64,000 bases of DNA from Hongsoonwoonella zoysiae (GCF_013266695.1 NZ_JABRXF010000002.1:186001-250000), one strand, 5' to 3'. Numbered from the stretch's first letter, positions 9,601-19,163 are shown. Notes: generated from the sequence alone by a model not told the origin. Program-made: numbers and translations.

Positions 9601-12163
9601 CCTGCGCCTGAAACCGCGTTTCGACGGCACGGCGGTCGTCAACGTGATGTCGGACAGGCTGATTGAGCGCAAGGTGGTGGAGGTTTCCGGCGATCAGGCG
9701 GAAATTGCGCTTGATGTGACGGCCGACTGGGGTGCCGGAGCCTATGTAACGGTCTCCCTCTACAGGCCGATGGATATGGAAGCCAGGCGCATGCCGGCCC
9801 GCGCGCTGGGCGTTGAATGGCTGAGCGTCGATCCGGGAGAAAGGGCGCTTTCGGTTTCCATCGACGCGCCTGGGAAGATGCGCCCGCGGTCCACGATGGA
9901 GGTGGACCTTGAAATCGACAACCTTGGCGCAGGGGAGAGTGCCTTCGTCACGCTTGCCGCCGTCGATGTCGGCATCCTGAACCTGACCGGTTACGAAACG
10001 CCGGATCCGAAGGACTGGTATTTCGGCCAGCGCAGGCTCGGCACGGAAATCCGCGACCTTTACGGCCAGTTGATCGACCGAACCGCCGGCACGCGCGGTC
10101 GCGTGCGCTCCGGCGGCGACGGCATGGGCCTCAGGCTAGATGCTCCCCCGCCACAGGAAGAGCCGGTGGCTCTCTTCTCAGGCGTCGTCGTGGTCGATGA
10201 AAACGGGCGCGCTCCGGTTGCCTTCGATATTCCGGATTTCAACGGCACTATCCGCCTGATGGCGGTCGCCTGGTCCAAATCGGGTGTCGGCAGTGCCGAG
10301 CGGGACGTGATCGTGCGCGATCCCCTGGTGATGACGGCCAGCAGCCCGCGATTCCTCGCGCCCGGCGACCGTTCGCGCCTTCTTGTCGAACTCGACAATG
10401 TGGAAGGAGACGCGGCTGATTATACCTTCCGGGCGAGCGTCAGCGGCCCTCTCGTCCTGTCGGATGGCGCATCGCGCACGCTGGCACTTGGGCAGGGCGA
10501 GCGTGAGACGGTCATCGTCCCGTTGCGCGCAACGAACGAGGAAGGCGACGGTGAACTCAACCTCACCGTGGCGGGGCCGGGCGGTATACTCGCCGAAAAG
10601 CGCCTTGCGCTGGGCGTTCGCGACAACAATCCGAATATTACGCGCCGCTCCTTCGTGGCCATTCCGCCATCGGGCAAGGTGGTGCTCGACACGGCAACGA
10701 TTTCCGGGCTGAAGCCTGGCTCAGCCCTGGTGAGCGTTTCCGAGGGCAATACGGCGCGCATCAACATTGCGGGCCTTTTGAACCAGCTCGACCGTTACCC
10801 CTATGGCTGCACGGAACAGGTGACGAGCCGCGCGCTTCCGCTTGTTTATCTGAACGAGATGGCGGTTGCCGCCGGTCTCGAAACGGAAAGCGGCATTCGC
10901 GAGCGTGTCGAAGGCGCCATATCGAGCGTGCTCGCCAACCAGAGTTCCAACGGTTCCTTCGGGCTGTGGTCGAGCTTCGGAAGCAGCGACATATGGCTTG
11001 ATGCCTATGTCACCGACTTCCTCTTGAGGGCAGGCGAGCGTGGCTACCCGATCCCGGAAAGGCCGTTGAAAAACGCGCTCGACAACATTGAAAACCGGAT
11101 CGCCTATGCCTCCGACTTCCCGGACGGGGGCGAGGGGATCGCCTACGGACTTTACGTGCTGGCGCGCTCGGGCCGGGCGTCGATCGGCGATCTGCGATAT
11201 TTCGCCGATGAAAAGCTCGGCGATTTCGCAACGCCTCTCGCCAAGGCGCAAGTGGGGGCGGGACTCGCGCTTTACGGCGAGACGGAGCGTGCCGAACGCG
11301 CCTTCCGTGATGCCGTCCAGCAGTTGGAGGCAGAGCCCGCCGCCACGTTGCGAAGTGACTTCGGAACTTCCTTGCGCGATGGTGCAGGCATTCTTTCTTA
11401 TATGGCCGAAGTCAATATCGGCACGCTCGATGAGCGCGGGCTCGTCTCTTTCGTCGCCGACCGCCAGAACGAGGATCGATCCTTCTCCACGCAGGAAATG
11501 GCCTGGCTTTTGATGGCCGCGCATGAGCTGCGCGAAACCGCCCGCGATGCGGAACTGCGGGTGGACGGGCGCTCGGCCACCGGTGTGCTGATGGAGCGCT
11601 TTACAGGTGAAATGCTCTCAGGCCGCACGATCGAGGTGGAAAATGCGGGCGGCGAACCTGCCGAAATCGTCATATCGGTGACTGGCAAGCCCGAGGAACC
11701 GGAACCTGCGGGCGGCGAAGGCTTCACGATTTCGCGCGAGATTTATGATCTCGACGGAAACCGTATTGAAGGGCGGGCGGTTCCTCAAAACACGCGCCTT
11801 GTCGTCGTGGTATCGGTGGAAAGCACTCTGCTTCAAAACGGGCGCCTTCTCGTCGTCGACCGGTTGCCGGCAGGCCTTGCCATCGACAATCCGAGGCTCG
11901 TACGCGCCGGCGACGTCGGTGCGCTCGACTGGCTGGATCCGATGAGCGAGGTCGAGCATTCCGAATTCCGGGACGACCGCTTCGTCGTCGCCTTCGACCA
12001 GCAGCGTGCAAACGGCGACGGCTATACGTTCGCCTACATGGCGCGTGCCGCTTCGCCCGGCGTCTTTGCCCATCCCCCGGCGACGGTGGAGGATATGTAT
12101 CAGCCGCAGTTCGCCGCGCGCACGGCAAGCGGCACTTTCGAGGTGCTCGGGCCGGTGAGATAG
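6644..12163 (+). CDS. Bacterial alpha-2-macroglobulin family protein with N-terminal PAN domain
   Basis: Envelope protease trap of 1839 residues, YfaS-like. The ATG at 6644 is chosen because GGGAGG lies at 6632-6637. A signal segment (AAGLLAGIFFLAAAPG) has no lipobox cysteine, so a free periplasmic protein is likelier than a lipoprotein. Residues about 45-115 form a PAN/apple-like module with paired cysteines (LEACKAACLANGMCRAF). Macroglobulin beta domains follow (bait/MG domains, FAWTERGVYRPGETVH, VARDPLV-like MG7). The thioester motif is present as YGCTEQ with Cys1389 and Gln1392, so covalent trapping of attacking proteases is plausible. It ends 3 bases before pbpC; this pairing is conserved in many bacteria, where the pair is thought to guard against peptidoglycan breach. 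Confidence 0.93.
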   Translation: MFEISAIAPSPGGFFRKTFEIGAAGLLAGIFFLAAAPGQADERRIVTVEGADYFGADFQTLKEIDLEACKAACLANGMCRAFTYNVDARWCFLKSDIGDLRAFDGAVAGRVVEIRDVAKVSLDEREGELSFVPRPFIEEAKRLSRRIPRQYDTGGGTISDLTAAARATFDAQDYKAAQRMFAQALALEPAAFDLWAGYTASLIAQNPQNWQEQTEVYELGSSAAINAYLRSQTDIERARALDLVGTALSRRQAWKPAIKAWRLALAIDERPGLRERYERIVAEHGFRILDHQVDSDAAIPRICIVFSETLPRAADMSPFVKVTGEGPFAVESEGAQVCIDGVAHGRRYGILVREGLPSAEGEKLQKSADLSVYVRDREPTARFLGRSYVLPAGEDATIPVVSVNAEEVEAEIYRIGDRALASALRDRKFLAQLNSYQADQIRSDYGEAVWNGVVEVEPDLNKDVTTAIPLAAIGIDSKPGVYAMTARAGTDVKNQWGPWATQWFIVSDLGLTTYSASDGLTASVRSLATAKAVGQASVRLVALNNEILGETVSDNDGLARFAPGLLRGTGGLAPALLVAETNAGDYAFLDLTKPAFDLGDRGVEGRSAAGPIDIFAWTERGVYRPGETVHAAAIVRDDRAVALDDLPLTFVFLRPDGVEHSRVQVGDEGLGGRAHSLPLPPSIQQGTWTLRIFADPEGKALAEKSFLVEDYQPERVDFALETAADTIDPRNPPEISVSAKFLYGAPASGQRLEGETIVSPTRHMPDWQGYEFGLEDEEVYAAREPLADGVATDAQGNLSFSPVLPDLAETSALYQAEIVARLVEAGGRFVERRLELPLVADGPRIGIKPAFDGGVDEGGPAEVDVIVVSRDGERIAAKGLEWSLLKLDRRYQWYRLDGRWSFEPITTTSRVASGTLDVSPDDPARLAVPVDWGQYRLEIVSDSATPMATSVTFSAGWYVSSAGSETPDVLEVGLDKAKYRIGDTAILRLKPRFDGTAVVNVMSDRLIERKVVEVSGDQAEIALDVTADWGAGAYVTVSLYRPMDMEARRMPARALGVEWLSVDPGERALSVSIDAPGKMRPRSTMEVDLEIDNLGAGESAFVTLAAVDVGILNLTGYETPDPKDWYFGQRRLGTEIRDLYGQLIDRTAGTRGRVRSGGDGMGLRLDAPPPQEEPVALFSGVVVVDENGRAPVAFDIPDFNGTIRLMAVAWSKSGVGSAERDVIVRDPLVMTASSPRFLAPGDRSRLLVELDNVEGDAADYTFRASVSGPLVLSDGASRTLALGQGERETVIVPLRATNEEGDGELNLTVAGPGGILAEKRLALGVRDNNPNITRRSFVAIPPSGKVVLDTATISGLKPGSALVSVSEGNTARINIAGLLNQLDRYPYGCTEQVTSRALPLVYLNEMAVAAGLETESGIRERVEGAISSVLANQSSNGSFGLWSSFGSSDIWLDAYVTDFLLRAGERGYPIPERPLKNALDNIENRIAYASDFPDGGEGIAYGLYVLARSGRASIGDLRYFADEKLGDFATPLAKAQVGAGLALYGETERAERAFRDAVQQLEAEPAATLRSDFGTSLRDGAGILSYMAEVNIGTLDERGLVSFVADRQNEDRSFSTQEMAWLLMAAHELRETARDAELRVDGRSATGVLMERFTGEMLSGRTIEVENAGGEPAEIVISVTGKPEEPEPAGGEGFTISREIYDLDGNRIEGRAVPQNTRLVVVVSVESTLLQNGRLLVVDRLPAGLAIDNPRLVRAGDVGALDWLDPMSEVEHSEFRDDRFVVAFDQQRANGDGYTFAYMARAASPGVFAHPPATVEDMYQPQFAARTASGTFEVLGPVR

Positions 12164-12166
12164 GCG

Positions 12167-14293
12167 ATGGTTCAGGGCCGGGTTGCAGGCTTGTTGCGAA
12201 GGGAAGGGTGGAGGCGCTGCCTCCCTGCCGGTGCAGTCGTGCTCGGCCTCTGCCTGACGGTTACGCTCGGTGGCGGTATCTGGCTTGCCGGTGAGGTCAG
12301 GCAGGCCGATCCGCTTGGGCACGCCGGTGGAATCGCCGTTTCCCGTCATGTGCTGGACCGTAACGGAAAACTGCTGCGCGCTTTTCAGACGAATGATGAC
12401 AAATGGCGCCTTCCCGTTGCGCTTGAGGATGTCGATCCGCGTTATCTGGCAATGCTGAAGGCCTATGAGGACCGGCGGTTCGATACTCATTCCGGCGTCG
12501 ATCCGCGCGCGCTTGCCCGCGCAGCGGTGCAGGCCGCGGGCAGCGGCGGGATCGTCTCGGGCGGCTCGACGCTGACGATGCAGGTGGCGCGTCTCCTGAA
12601 GGAAAAGCCGACACGCACGCTCGCCGCCAAGCTCGGGCAGATTGTCGATGCATTGGCGCTCGAACGCGCGCTAACCAAGGACGAGGTTCTGTCGCTTTAT
12701 CTTCTGCGTGCGCCCTTCGGCGGCAATTTAGAAGGTGTGCGTGCCGCAAGCCTTGCATGGTTCGGCAAGGAGCCCGCTCGGCTGACGGCGGCGGAAGCGG
12801 CCCTTCTCGTTGCGCTGCCTCAATCGCCGGAAGCAAGGCGGCCCGACAGGCACCGCAAGGCGGCGAGGCAGGCCCGCGACCGCGTGCTCGACAGGATGGT
12901 GACGGCAGGCGTGGTGACGGCGGAGGAAGCGGCAGCCGCAAGGCGCGAATCTGTGCCGACGCGCCGCCGCGATGTTCCGCTTCTCGCCGCCCACGCCGCG
13001 CGTGACGCCATCCTGCGTGAACCCGAAGCATCGGTCGTTCGGCTGACGATTGATGCGGGCTTGCAGGAAACGCAGGAAAATCTGGCGAGGCGCCGGGCCG
13101 CCGCGCTCGCGCCGAATGCCTCGGTCGCGATTCTCGTTGCCGACCACACGAGCGGCGAGATTCTCGCGCGTGTCGGCTCGGCGGGGCTTCTGGAGGAAAG
13201 TCGCCGCGGCCATGTGGATATGACAAAGGCCGTGCGCTCTCCGGGCTCGACCTTGAAGCCTCTTATATATGGTCTCGCCTTCGAGGAAGGGATTGCCCAT
13301 CCCGAAAGCTACGTCGAGGATCGCCCGTCGTCGGTGAACGGATACAGCCCGACGAATTTCGACCGGACCTTTCAAGGCACGGTCACGGTGCGTGAAGCCT
13401 TGCAGCTATCCCTGAATGTTCCGGCGGTGAAACTTATGGAGGCGGTCGGCGCGCCCGCGATCATGAGCCGGCTGCGTCTTGCGGGCGTCAGCGCCAGTCT
13501 CGCGGGGGAGGAGGCCCCGGGGCTTGCGGTCGCTCTCGGCGGGGTTGGCGTCAGTCTGCGGGATCTGGCAGGGCTTTACGCGGCTTTGGCGAATGGAGGG
13601 CGCTCGGTGAAGCTTATCGAGCACGGCCGCGCGGCGCCCGAGCCTTTTTCAGGTCTGCGGGTGCTGGAAGAGGCGGCTGCCTGGTACGTCGGCGACATAT
13701 TGAGCGGCACGCCTTTGCCGCGAAACGCGCCTGCGGGCGGTATCGCCTACAAGACCGGCACATCTTACGGGCATCGTGATGCCTGGGCGGTCGGTTTTGA
13801 CGGCCGCCATGTGGTGGCGGTCTGGGCCGGGCGCGCCGACGGCACGCCGATACCCGGAATTTCGGGATATGAGACAGCGGCGCCTATCCTGTCGGAGGCC
13901 TTTCAAAGGCTCGGGCCAGAACGCCACCCGCTTCGCGAAAAGCCCGAGGGCGTGCTCACGGCGCATGCGCAGTCGCTTCCGCCACCGTTGAAATATGCGC
14001 GCGTGGGCAAACGCAAAAGCGCCCTTGAACGCGGGTCAGGGCCGGAGATCGCTTTCCCGCCCGACGGCGCGCTTCTGGACCTCGGCATGAAAGACCGCGA
14101 GTCTGCCGCCCCGCTCGTCGTCAAGCTTCGCCGGGGCACCCCGCCGTTCGCCCTATACGCGAATGGCCGCCCGGTTGCGCGGGGAAGTCGCGAAAAATCC
14201 TTCTCATGGATGCCGGACGGACCCGGACTTTCCACGATCGCGGTCGTTGACCGCCATGGCAGGTCGGCCCGTGTCAGCGTCGATCTCAGGTGA
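12167..14293 (+). CDS. pbpC: Penicillin-binding protein 1C (bifunctional transglycosylase/transpeptidase)
   Basis: Inner-membrane peptidoglycan synthase of 708 residues. One membrane helix (about 21-43) is followed by the GT51 glycosyltransferase domain (YEDRRFDTHSGVD with the catalytic Glu; GGSTLTMQVARLL). The transpeptidase domain has the SxxK box STLK (Ser361, Lys364) and the KTG box KTGTSYG (Lys529). A C-terminal beta-rich domain typical of PBP1C follows (biPBP_C, from about 630). Only three bases separate it from the macroglobulin gene, so the two are co-transcribed and probably translationally coupled. The pair is the classic bacterial alpha-2-macroglobulin/PBP1C module for cell-wall repair or defence. 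Confidence 0.95.
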   Translation: MVQGRVAGLLRREGWRRCLPAGAVVLGLCLTVTLGGGIWLAGEVRQADPLGHAGGIAVSRHVLDRNGKLLRAFQTNDDKWRLPVALEDVDPRYLAMLKAYEDRRFDTHSGVDPRALARAAVQAAGSGGIVSGGSTLTMQVARLLKEKPTRTLAAKLGQIVDALALERALTKDEVLSLYLLRAPFGGNLEGVRAASLAWFGKEPARLTAAEAALLVALPQSPEARRPDRHRKAARQARDRVLDRMVTAGVVTAEEAAAARRESVPTRRRDVPLLAAHAARDAILREPEASVVRLTIDAGLQETQENLARRRAAALAPNASVAILVADHTSGEILARVGSAGLLEESRRGHVDMTKAVRSPGSTLKPLIYGLAFEEGIAHPESYVEDRPSSVNGYSPTNFDRTFQGTVTVREALQLSLNVPAVKLMEAVGAPAIMSRLRLAGVSASLAGEEAPGLAVALGGVGVSLRDLAGLYAALANGGRSVKLIEHGRAAPEPFSGLRVLEEAAAWYVGDILSGTPLPRNAPAGGIAYKTGTSYGHRDAWAVGFDGRHVVAVWAGRADGTPIPGISGYETAAPILSEAFQRLGPERHPLREKPEGVLTAHAQSLPPPLKYARVGKRKSALERGSGPEIAFPPDGALLDLGMKDRESAAPLVVKLRRGTPPFALYANGRPVARGSREKSFSWMPDGPGLSTIAVVDRHGRSARVSVDLR

Positions 14294-14706
14294 AGAATCG
14301 ATTCCCCTTCACGCCTGTGGATGATGTTGGACGAGTCGCGTCGGCGGCTGTGATTCCCGTCACGGAAGTTCTTTGTGGCAACCTTTCAACAGCGGTTGGG
14401 ACCCCAAAAGAGCCCCATTTCTAAACAGCTTCTTAAATCTGACCTCCCGTTTCGTGACTTTGGTGCAACACCAAGATTTGAAAGAGCTGCGAGAGGCTTT
14501 CGCAGGCCATTCCGCAGTTGAACCATAACTCCCGTTGCGTATGGTCGATCTTGCGAGCGGCAGCGATGCCGCATCTGATTTGCCTGCCACGGACGTCCAA
14601 CCTCCGCTGGGTAGGGTTCAGAGGAAATTCGCGGGGACGGAGTTCTGGAACTCATTCGTGCAAGCGCACACCAGACTCCATGATTGACTGATTTGGAGGT
14701 CAGGAC
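14294..14706. other. Intergenic region and probable long structured leader of the porin gene
   Basis: About 410 bases without a credible gene. It contains small perfect hairpins: TTGGTG/CACCAA (14460-14474) and GCGGCA/TGCCGC (14557-14572). A strong ribosome binding site GGAGGT sits at 14695-14700. A long structured 5' leader would suit post-transcriptional control of a porin by small RNAs, but no specific element is recognised. Confidence 0.4.
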
Positions 14707-15999
14707 ATGAAAATTAAGAGCATTCTGCTCGGCGCTTCTGCAGCTGCTCTCGCTGCATCGGGCGCTCAGGCTGCCGATCTTCCGGTGGCTCCGGAGCCCG
14801 TCGATTACGTTCGCGTCTGCGACGCTTTCGGCACCGGCTTCTTCTACATTCCGGGCACTGAAACCTGCCTGCGCATCGGCGGCCGTATCCGTACGGAACT
14901 CCGCTTCAACGACTTTGGCGATTCCGGTAACCACAACCTGAGCGCCTGGGACGAGGACAGCGACGTTGGAACCGCATTCCGCGCTCGCGGTTATGCCCGT
15001 TTCGATTCGCGCACCAACACCGAGTACGGCCTTCTGCGCACGTACTTGGAAATGTACTGGACCAACACCACGAACGGCGCGACGGCGGCTGGTGACAGCA
15101 CCACCATCGACAAGGCGTTCATCCAGTTCGGTGGCCTGACGGCCGGTCGTGCAGCGTCGTTCTACGACTTCTACACGGGCGATGCCTGGGGCTCGGTCCA
15201 GAACCAGGGCTTTGCGGATAACGGCTCGGTGAACCTGTTCGGTTACACCTTCGCCTTCGGCAACGGCTTCTCGGTTTCGGCGTCTATCGAAGACGGAACC
15301 GACCGCCGCGCTGGTATCGCATCCCTGTCGACGACGGCTGTGGGCTCGGGTAACGCTATCTATCCGGCCAGCTCGCTGACCACGGTTGTTAGCTCGGTCA
15401 CCGTTGGCGTCAACGTGACCAACGGTTATGGCGGTCACCGCGTTCCTGACTTCGTCGCGAACCTTCGCGTCGACCAGGGTTGGGGTTCTGCCCAGATCAT
15501 GGGTGCTCTGCACTCCGTTTACACCGACAACGCGATTGTCGGCTTCGGTGTGGACGACGAGCTCGGCTGGGCGATCGGCGCTGGCGTGACCATCAACCTG
15601 CCGATGCTTGCTCCGGGCGACAGCTTCTCGTTGCAGGGTTCTTACGCCAAGGGTGCTTCGAACTTTGCCGCGGCTGGCAACGGTATCTACTACGATGCGG
15701 TTGTGGACCCGGTCACGGGCGATCTTGAGCTGACCGACGCCTGGGCGATTGGCGCCGGCTTCACCCACTACTGGGTACCGGAATTCTCGAGCTCGCTCTC
15801 GGCCAGCTACCTGAGCTATGACCACGATTCGATTATTCCGGATCTGGATGAGTGGAACGTTCAGGGTAACCTGGTCTGGCATCCGGTTGCCGGTCTCGAT
15901 ATCGGTGCGGAGCTCGAGTACTCCAACCAGGACTACAGCTCGGGTGCTGGCGACAAGGATCAGATCTCCGCGATCATCCGCGTTCAGCGCACGTTCTGA
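14707..15999 (+). CDS. Outer-membrane porin, Porin_2 family (Omp2/RopA-like)
   Basis: General diffusion porin of 430 residues. The signal peptide MKIKSILLGASAAALAASGAQA is cleaved before ADLPVAPEP. Mature-region hallmarks of alphaproteobacterial Porin_2 proteins are YVRVCDAFGTGFFYIPGTETCLRIGG (a conserved cysteine pair) and a long series of alternating beta strands. The C-terminus VQRTF ends in phenylalanine, the usual outer-membrane insertion signal. Codon choice is visibly more biased than in neighbours (rich in GGC, ACC, GAC), as in very highly expressed genes. The gene has its own strong terminator, so it is monocistronic. It is homologous to Brucella Omp2a/b and rhizobial RopA. Confidence 0.95.
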   Translation: MKIKSILLGASAAALAASGAQAADLPVAPEPVDYVRVCDAFGTGFFYIPGTETCLRIGGRIRTELRFNDFGDSGNHNLSAWDEDSDVGTAFRARGYARFDSRTNTEYGLLRTYLEMYWTNTTNGATAAGDSTTIDKAFIQFGGLTAGRAASFYDFYTGDAWGSVQNQGFADNGSVNLFGYTFAFGNGFSVSASIEDGTDRRAGIASLSTTAVGSGNAIYPASSLTTVVSSVTVGVNVTNGYGGHRVPDFVANLRVDQGWGSAQIMGALHSVYTDNAIVGFGVDDELGWAIGAGVTINLPMLAPGDSFSLQGSYAKGASNFAAAGNGIYYDAVVDPVTGDLELTDAWAIGAGFTHYWVPEFSSSLSASYLSYDHDSIIPDLDEWNVQGNLVWHPVAGLDIGAELEYSNQDYSSGAGDKDQISAIIRVQRTF

Positions 16000-16022
16000 T
16001 CGGATCCTTTCAGGATTTGAGG

Positions 16023-16057
16023 AAAGCCCGGCGGTAAACCGCCGGGCTTTTTCTTTT
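16023..16057 (+). terminator. Rho-independent terminator of the porin gene
   Basis: AAAGCCCGGCGG (16023-16034) and CCGCCGGGCTTT (16039-16050) form a perfect 12-bp stem with a 4-base loop. A T-rich tract to 16057 follows, 23 bases after the porin stop. The A-rich 5' side may also serve the convergent hydrolase gene. Confidence 0.92.
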
Positions 16058-16069
16058 GAAAACCGATAT

Positions 16070-16969
16070 TCAGGTGGTAGCGGCGAGGAAAGACAGAATC
16101 TTGCTTCGGCTCGTTTCGTCCCAAAGCAGCGGGGCATGGCCTTCGCCCGGAATTTCGAGCAGGGCCATCCCCGGCCGCGCTTCTAGGGCTTTCTCTACGG
16201 TTTCATTCGTCAGTATGTCGGAGTTTTCTCCATGAACCATCATAAGAGGAATATCCGGCAGACTGTTGAATATAGGCCATAAATCTGGAACATCTTCAGA
16301 GCTGAGGTCGTTCAGCGTGTTGGCGAGGGCAGGGTCATAGTCAAGTTGCACGCCATCGCCGGTCTCGGTGTAAAGCTGCCTTGCGAAAGCGTGCCAGTCG
16401 TCATCGTTCATCCGCGTGAAGGTGTCGCCATATGTCGACTTCAGCCGTTCAGCGGCCGCTTTCCTTGAAGGCTCGCGCATGGTCTTGCCGATGATCGTGG
16501 AAAGGCGCAAAAGCCCCTGGAATTCGATTTTCGGGCCTATATCGTTGAGCACGATCGCTTTTACCCGCTCGGGTATCTGAAGGGCCAGAAGCATGGCGTG
16601 TATGCCGCCGCGCGATGTGCCGATGACGGAAAAGTCGCCGATGCCGAGCGCTTCGAGGCCGAGCAGGATATCCTCACCTTCGGTGGGGAGGGAGTAATCC
16701 TGCGATGCGTGGTCCCGCTCCGACGCGCCGCGCCCACGATAATCCATCGCGACGACGCGGTGGCCGTGAGCGGACAGATACCGCGCGACCGGATCGAAAT
16801 CGCGTGCGTTTCGGCTAAGGCCGGCAAGGCAGAGGATGTCTTGCAAAGGCGCGGTGGCAAGGGTGTTTGGCTTCCAGTCGCGCGCCCTTAGCCTCAGGCC
16901 GTCCTTGCCCCGCCATTCGCGCAGGGTCCATCCGGCTCCATATTCGCTTGATTCACCGCTATCCGGCAT
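16070..16969 (-). CDS. Alpha/beta hydrolase
   Basis: Cytoplasmic alpha/beta-hydrolase of about 299 residues. The oxyanion region (ILCLAGLSRNARDF), strand-turn VVAMDYRGRGASE, nucleophile elbow GTSRGG, the acid region (PLMMVHGENSDIL) and the catalytic His (IPGEGHAPLLW) give a complete Ser-Asp-His triad. I start it at the ATG at 16969 (MPDSGESSEYG). A TTG 17 codons upstream (17020) is an alternative; neither has a strong ribosome site. It is convergent with the porin. The substrate cannot be told from sequence; related proteins include esterases and epoxide-hydrolase-like enzymes. Confidence 0.85.
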   Translation of the reverse strand: MPDSGESSEYGAGWTLREWRGKDGLRLRARDWKPNTLATAPLQDILCLAGLSRNARDFDPVARYLSAHGHRVVAMDYRGRGASERDHASQDYSLPTEGEDILLGLEALGIGDFSVIGTSRGGIHAMLLALQIPERVKAIVLNDIGPKIEFQGLLRLSTIIGKTMREPSRKAAAERLKSTYGDTFTRMNDDDWHAFARQLYTETGDGVQLDYDPALANTLNDLSSEDVPDLWPIFNSLPDIPLMMVHGENSDILTNETVEKALEARPGMALLEIPGEGHAPLLWDETSRSKILSFLAATT

Positions 16970-17200
16970 GCTGTACGTCCCGGTTCCGTTTTTCTCGACA
17001 ATAGGGGAAGTGTGCGACAATGGCGATGCGCTGCGGAGTGAATCGGTTGTGCGTCCTGGATGGGCCGGATGGGTGAATTTCTCCCGTTTCGGGCGTTAAT
17101 TCGCGCCGATCATTGTTGCCCCTGATAGTTTCGCCGACTATTGTGCCGATCCCGAGCCGCCGGTTACGGACAATCCTGCAATTCCAAGAGGACAACCCAG

Positions 17201-18079
17201 ATGTTCAAGGGATCTATGCCCGCACTCGTCACGCCGTTCAAGAACGGAGCGGTGGACGAGAAAGGTTTCCAGGATTTCGTGGACTGGCAGATAAAATCGG
17301 GTTCTCACGGGCTTGTCCCGGTCGGGACGACCGGCGAAAGCCCGACCTTGACCCATGAAGAGCACAAGCGCGTCATAGAGCTTTGCATCGAGGCCGCGGC
17401 GGGCCGCGTGCCGATCATGGCCGGCGCCGGATCCAACAACACCGAAGAGGCGGTCGACTTTGCCCGCCATGCGGAAAAGGTCGGCGCGAACGGTATCCTC
17501 GTCGTAACGCCCTATTATAACAAGCCGAACCAGGCCGGTCTGATCGCGCATTTCAAGGCAATCGACGCTGCAGTCGGGATTCCGATTTATATCTACAACA
17601 TCCCGGGCCGCTCGGTGATCGACATGCTGCCGGCGACGATGGCCGAGCTTTTCAAGACGACCCGCAATATCAAGGGCGTGAAGGACGCGACCGCCAACAT
17701 GGCCCGTGTTACGCAGCAGCGCGCGGCCTGCGGGCCGGACTTCGTGCAGCTTTCGGGTGAGGATATTACCGCGCTCGGCTTCAACGCCCATGGCGGCACG
17801 GGCTGCATCTCGGTTACGGCGAATGTCGCTCCCGCCCTGTGCTCCGAATTTCAGGAAGCCTGCCTTGCCGGGGATTTCGCCAAGGCGCTGTCGATACAGG
17901 ACCGTCTCGCACCGCTTCACGACGCGCTCTTCATCGAGCCGAACCCGACGGGGGTGAAATATGCGCTCTCGCTGATCGGAAAAGGCGAGAACGAATTGCG
18001 CTTGCCGCTCGTGCCGGTGTCGGAGACGACGCAAGGTGCGATCCGCTCCGCCATGCAGCATGCGGGTCTTTTGAATTGA
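17201..18079 (+). CDS. dapA: 4-hydroxy-tetrahydrodipicolinate synthase
   Basis: First committed enzyme of the lysine/meso-diaminopimelate pathway; it condenses pyruvate with aspartate semialdehyde in the cytoplasm. The 292-residue TIM barrel starts [13 protein letters not shown]. It shows the GTTGE pyruvate-binding motif (about 43-47), the proton-relay tyrosine in YIYNIPGRS (Tyr132) and Schiff-base Lys161 in [11 protein letters not shown]. The ATG at 17201 is preferred because AGAGGA lies just upstream and family members begin here; an in-frame ATG at 17141 is too early. smpB follows after 73 bases on the same strand, an arrangement common in alphaproteobacteria. Confidence 0.97.
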   Translation: MFKGSMPALVTPFKNGAVDEKGFQDFVDWQIKSGSHGLVPVGTTGESPTLTHEEHKRVIELCIEAAAGRVPIMAGAGSNNTEEAVDFARHAEKVGANGILVVTPYYNKPNQAGLIAHFKAIDAAVGIPIYIYNIPGRSVIDMLPATMAELFKTTRNIKGVKDATANMARVTQQRAACGPDFVQLSGEDITALGFNAHGGTGCISVTANVAPALCSEFQEACLAGDFAKALSIQDRLAPLHDALFIEPNPTGVKYALSLIGKGENELRLPLVPVSETTQGAIRSAMQHAGLLN

Positions 18080-18152
18080 AGACGGAGGACAGGGAACGAC
18101 TGTCCGTCCGGCGCCGTAAACTCGCGTCGGACGCAGTTTCTGGAAGCTTGTC

Positions 18153-18632
18153 ATGAGTTCCAAGCGAGGAAGCGATACGGGGCGTAAGATCGTCGCGGAA
18201 AATCGAAAGGCCCGTTTCAACTACGAGATCGAGCAGACCTTTGAAGCCGGTATCGAGCTTCAGGGAACGGAGGTGAAGTCGCTTCGTCAGGGTCGCTCGA
18301 ATATCGCGGAATCCTATGCCGCGGAGAAGGGCGGCGAGCTTTGGCTCTACAACGCCTATATTCCGGAATACCTGCAGGCGAACCGTTTCAACCACGAAAC
18401 GCGCCGTCCGCGCAAACTTCTGATGCACAAGCGTGAAATCGGCAAGCTTGCAGGGGCCATACAGAAGGAAGGCAAGACGCTCGTGCCTTTGAAAATCTAT
18501 TTCAACGAAAAAGGCACGGCCAAGCTGGAGTTGGCTCTGGCGCGCGGCAAGAAGATCCACGACAAGCGTGAAACGCTGAAGCGCCGCGACTGGGAACGCG
18601 ACAAGGCGCGCCTGTTGAAAAGTCACGGCTAA
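18153..18632 (+). CDS. smpB: SsrA-binding protein
   Basis: tmRNA-binding protein of 159 residues that delivers tmRNA to stalled ribosomes for trans-translation. Signature segments are [39 protein letters not shown] and the basic tail [24 protein letters not shown]. Full length for the family. It lies just downstream of dapA on the same strand and probably shares its transcript. The tmRNA gene itself is not in this window. Confidence 0.98.
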   Translation: MSSKRGSDTGRKIVAENRKARFNYEIEQTFEAGIELQGTEVKSLRQGRSNIAESYAAEKGGELWLYNAYIPEYLQANRFNHETRRPRKLLMHKREIGKLAGAIQKEGKTLVPLKIYFNEKGTAKLELALARGKKIHDKRETLKRRDWERDKARLLKSHG

Positions 18633-18707
18633 CCTGTGGATAATCTGTTTGCCTGCTGTTGATTTTTAGGGGAAGGGCGAGCCGGGCGGGATGCCTGCCC
18701 AAGCGTC

Positions 18708-19154
18708 TTAGCTTCCGGAAAACCTTATCGTTTCAAGCAGTTCCCGTCGGCGTCCGCTAATCTCCACCGGTCGGCGGCTTGCCGCCTCCACCTGCACATG
18801 CACGAAACGGCCTTGCGCGCAGGCGCTCGTTTCTTCATTGCGAAAAAGCCCGATGTCATAGGTAACGGATGAGCGGCCCAGGCGCGCGACCCGAATGCCA
18901 GCGTGAACGGTGTCGGGAAAATTCACCTCGGCAAAATACTGGCAGGCGGTCTCGACCACCAGAAACACGGTGTCCGACGTCGCGGGCGACAGCGCGCCTT
19001 CCTCAATCAACCATCCATTCACGGCGGTATCGAAGAAGCTAAGGTAATTCACGTTGTTTACGTGGCCATAGATATCGACATCCATCCACCGGGTCGGGAT
19101 ATGCCGGAAGAGGGAGAAGTCGGACCGCGCGAAGGGCGTCGCTTTCTGGCTCAT
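18708..19154 (-). CDS. Acyl-CoA thioesterase, 4HBT hotdog fold
   Basis: Hotdog-fold thioesterase of about 148 residues. The family hallmark is RWMDVDIYGHVNNVNYLSFFD, with the catalytic Asp followed by the HVNN helix start. FPDTVHAGIRVARLGRSSVTYDI is the central strand region. The ATG at 19154 is chosen over a TTG one codon earlier because AGGAA lies about 7 bases upstream. It is the last gene of a minus-strand run (moaA, small membrane protein, Fe-ADH, this gene), starting 9 bases after the ADH stop. The acyl substrate is not predictable. Confidence 0.85.
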   Translation of the reverse strand: MSQKATPFARSDFSLFRHIPTRWMDVDIYGHVNNVNYLSFFDTAVNGWLIEEGALSPATSDTVFLVVETACQYFAEVNFPDTVHAGIRVARLGRSSVTYDIGLFRNEETSACAQGRFVHVQVEAASRRPVEISGRRRELLETIRFSGS

Positions 19155-19163
19155 CAAGCGTTC

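Noticed and set aside
14386-16137. 583-codon open frame opposite the porin
   Set aside because: The extreme codon bias of the porin keeps the reverse frame open; its product is low-complexity and without a recognised domain.
18633-18707. tmRNA gene beside smpB
   Set aside because: ssrA often lies near smpB, but the 75-base gap is too short and no tRNA-like end is present.
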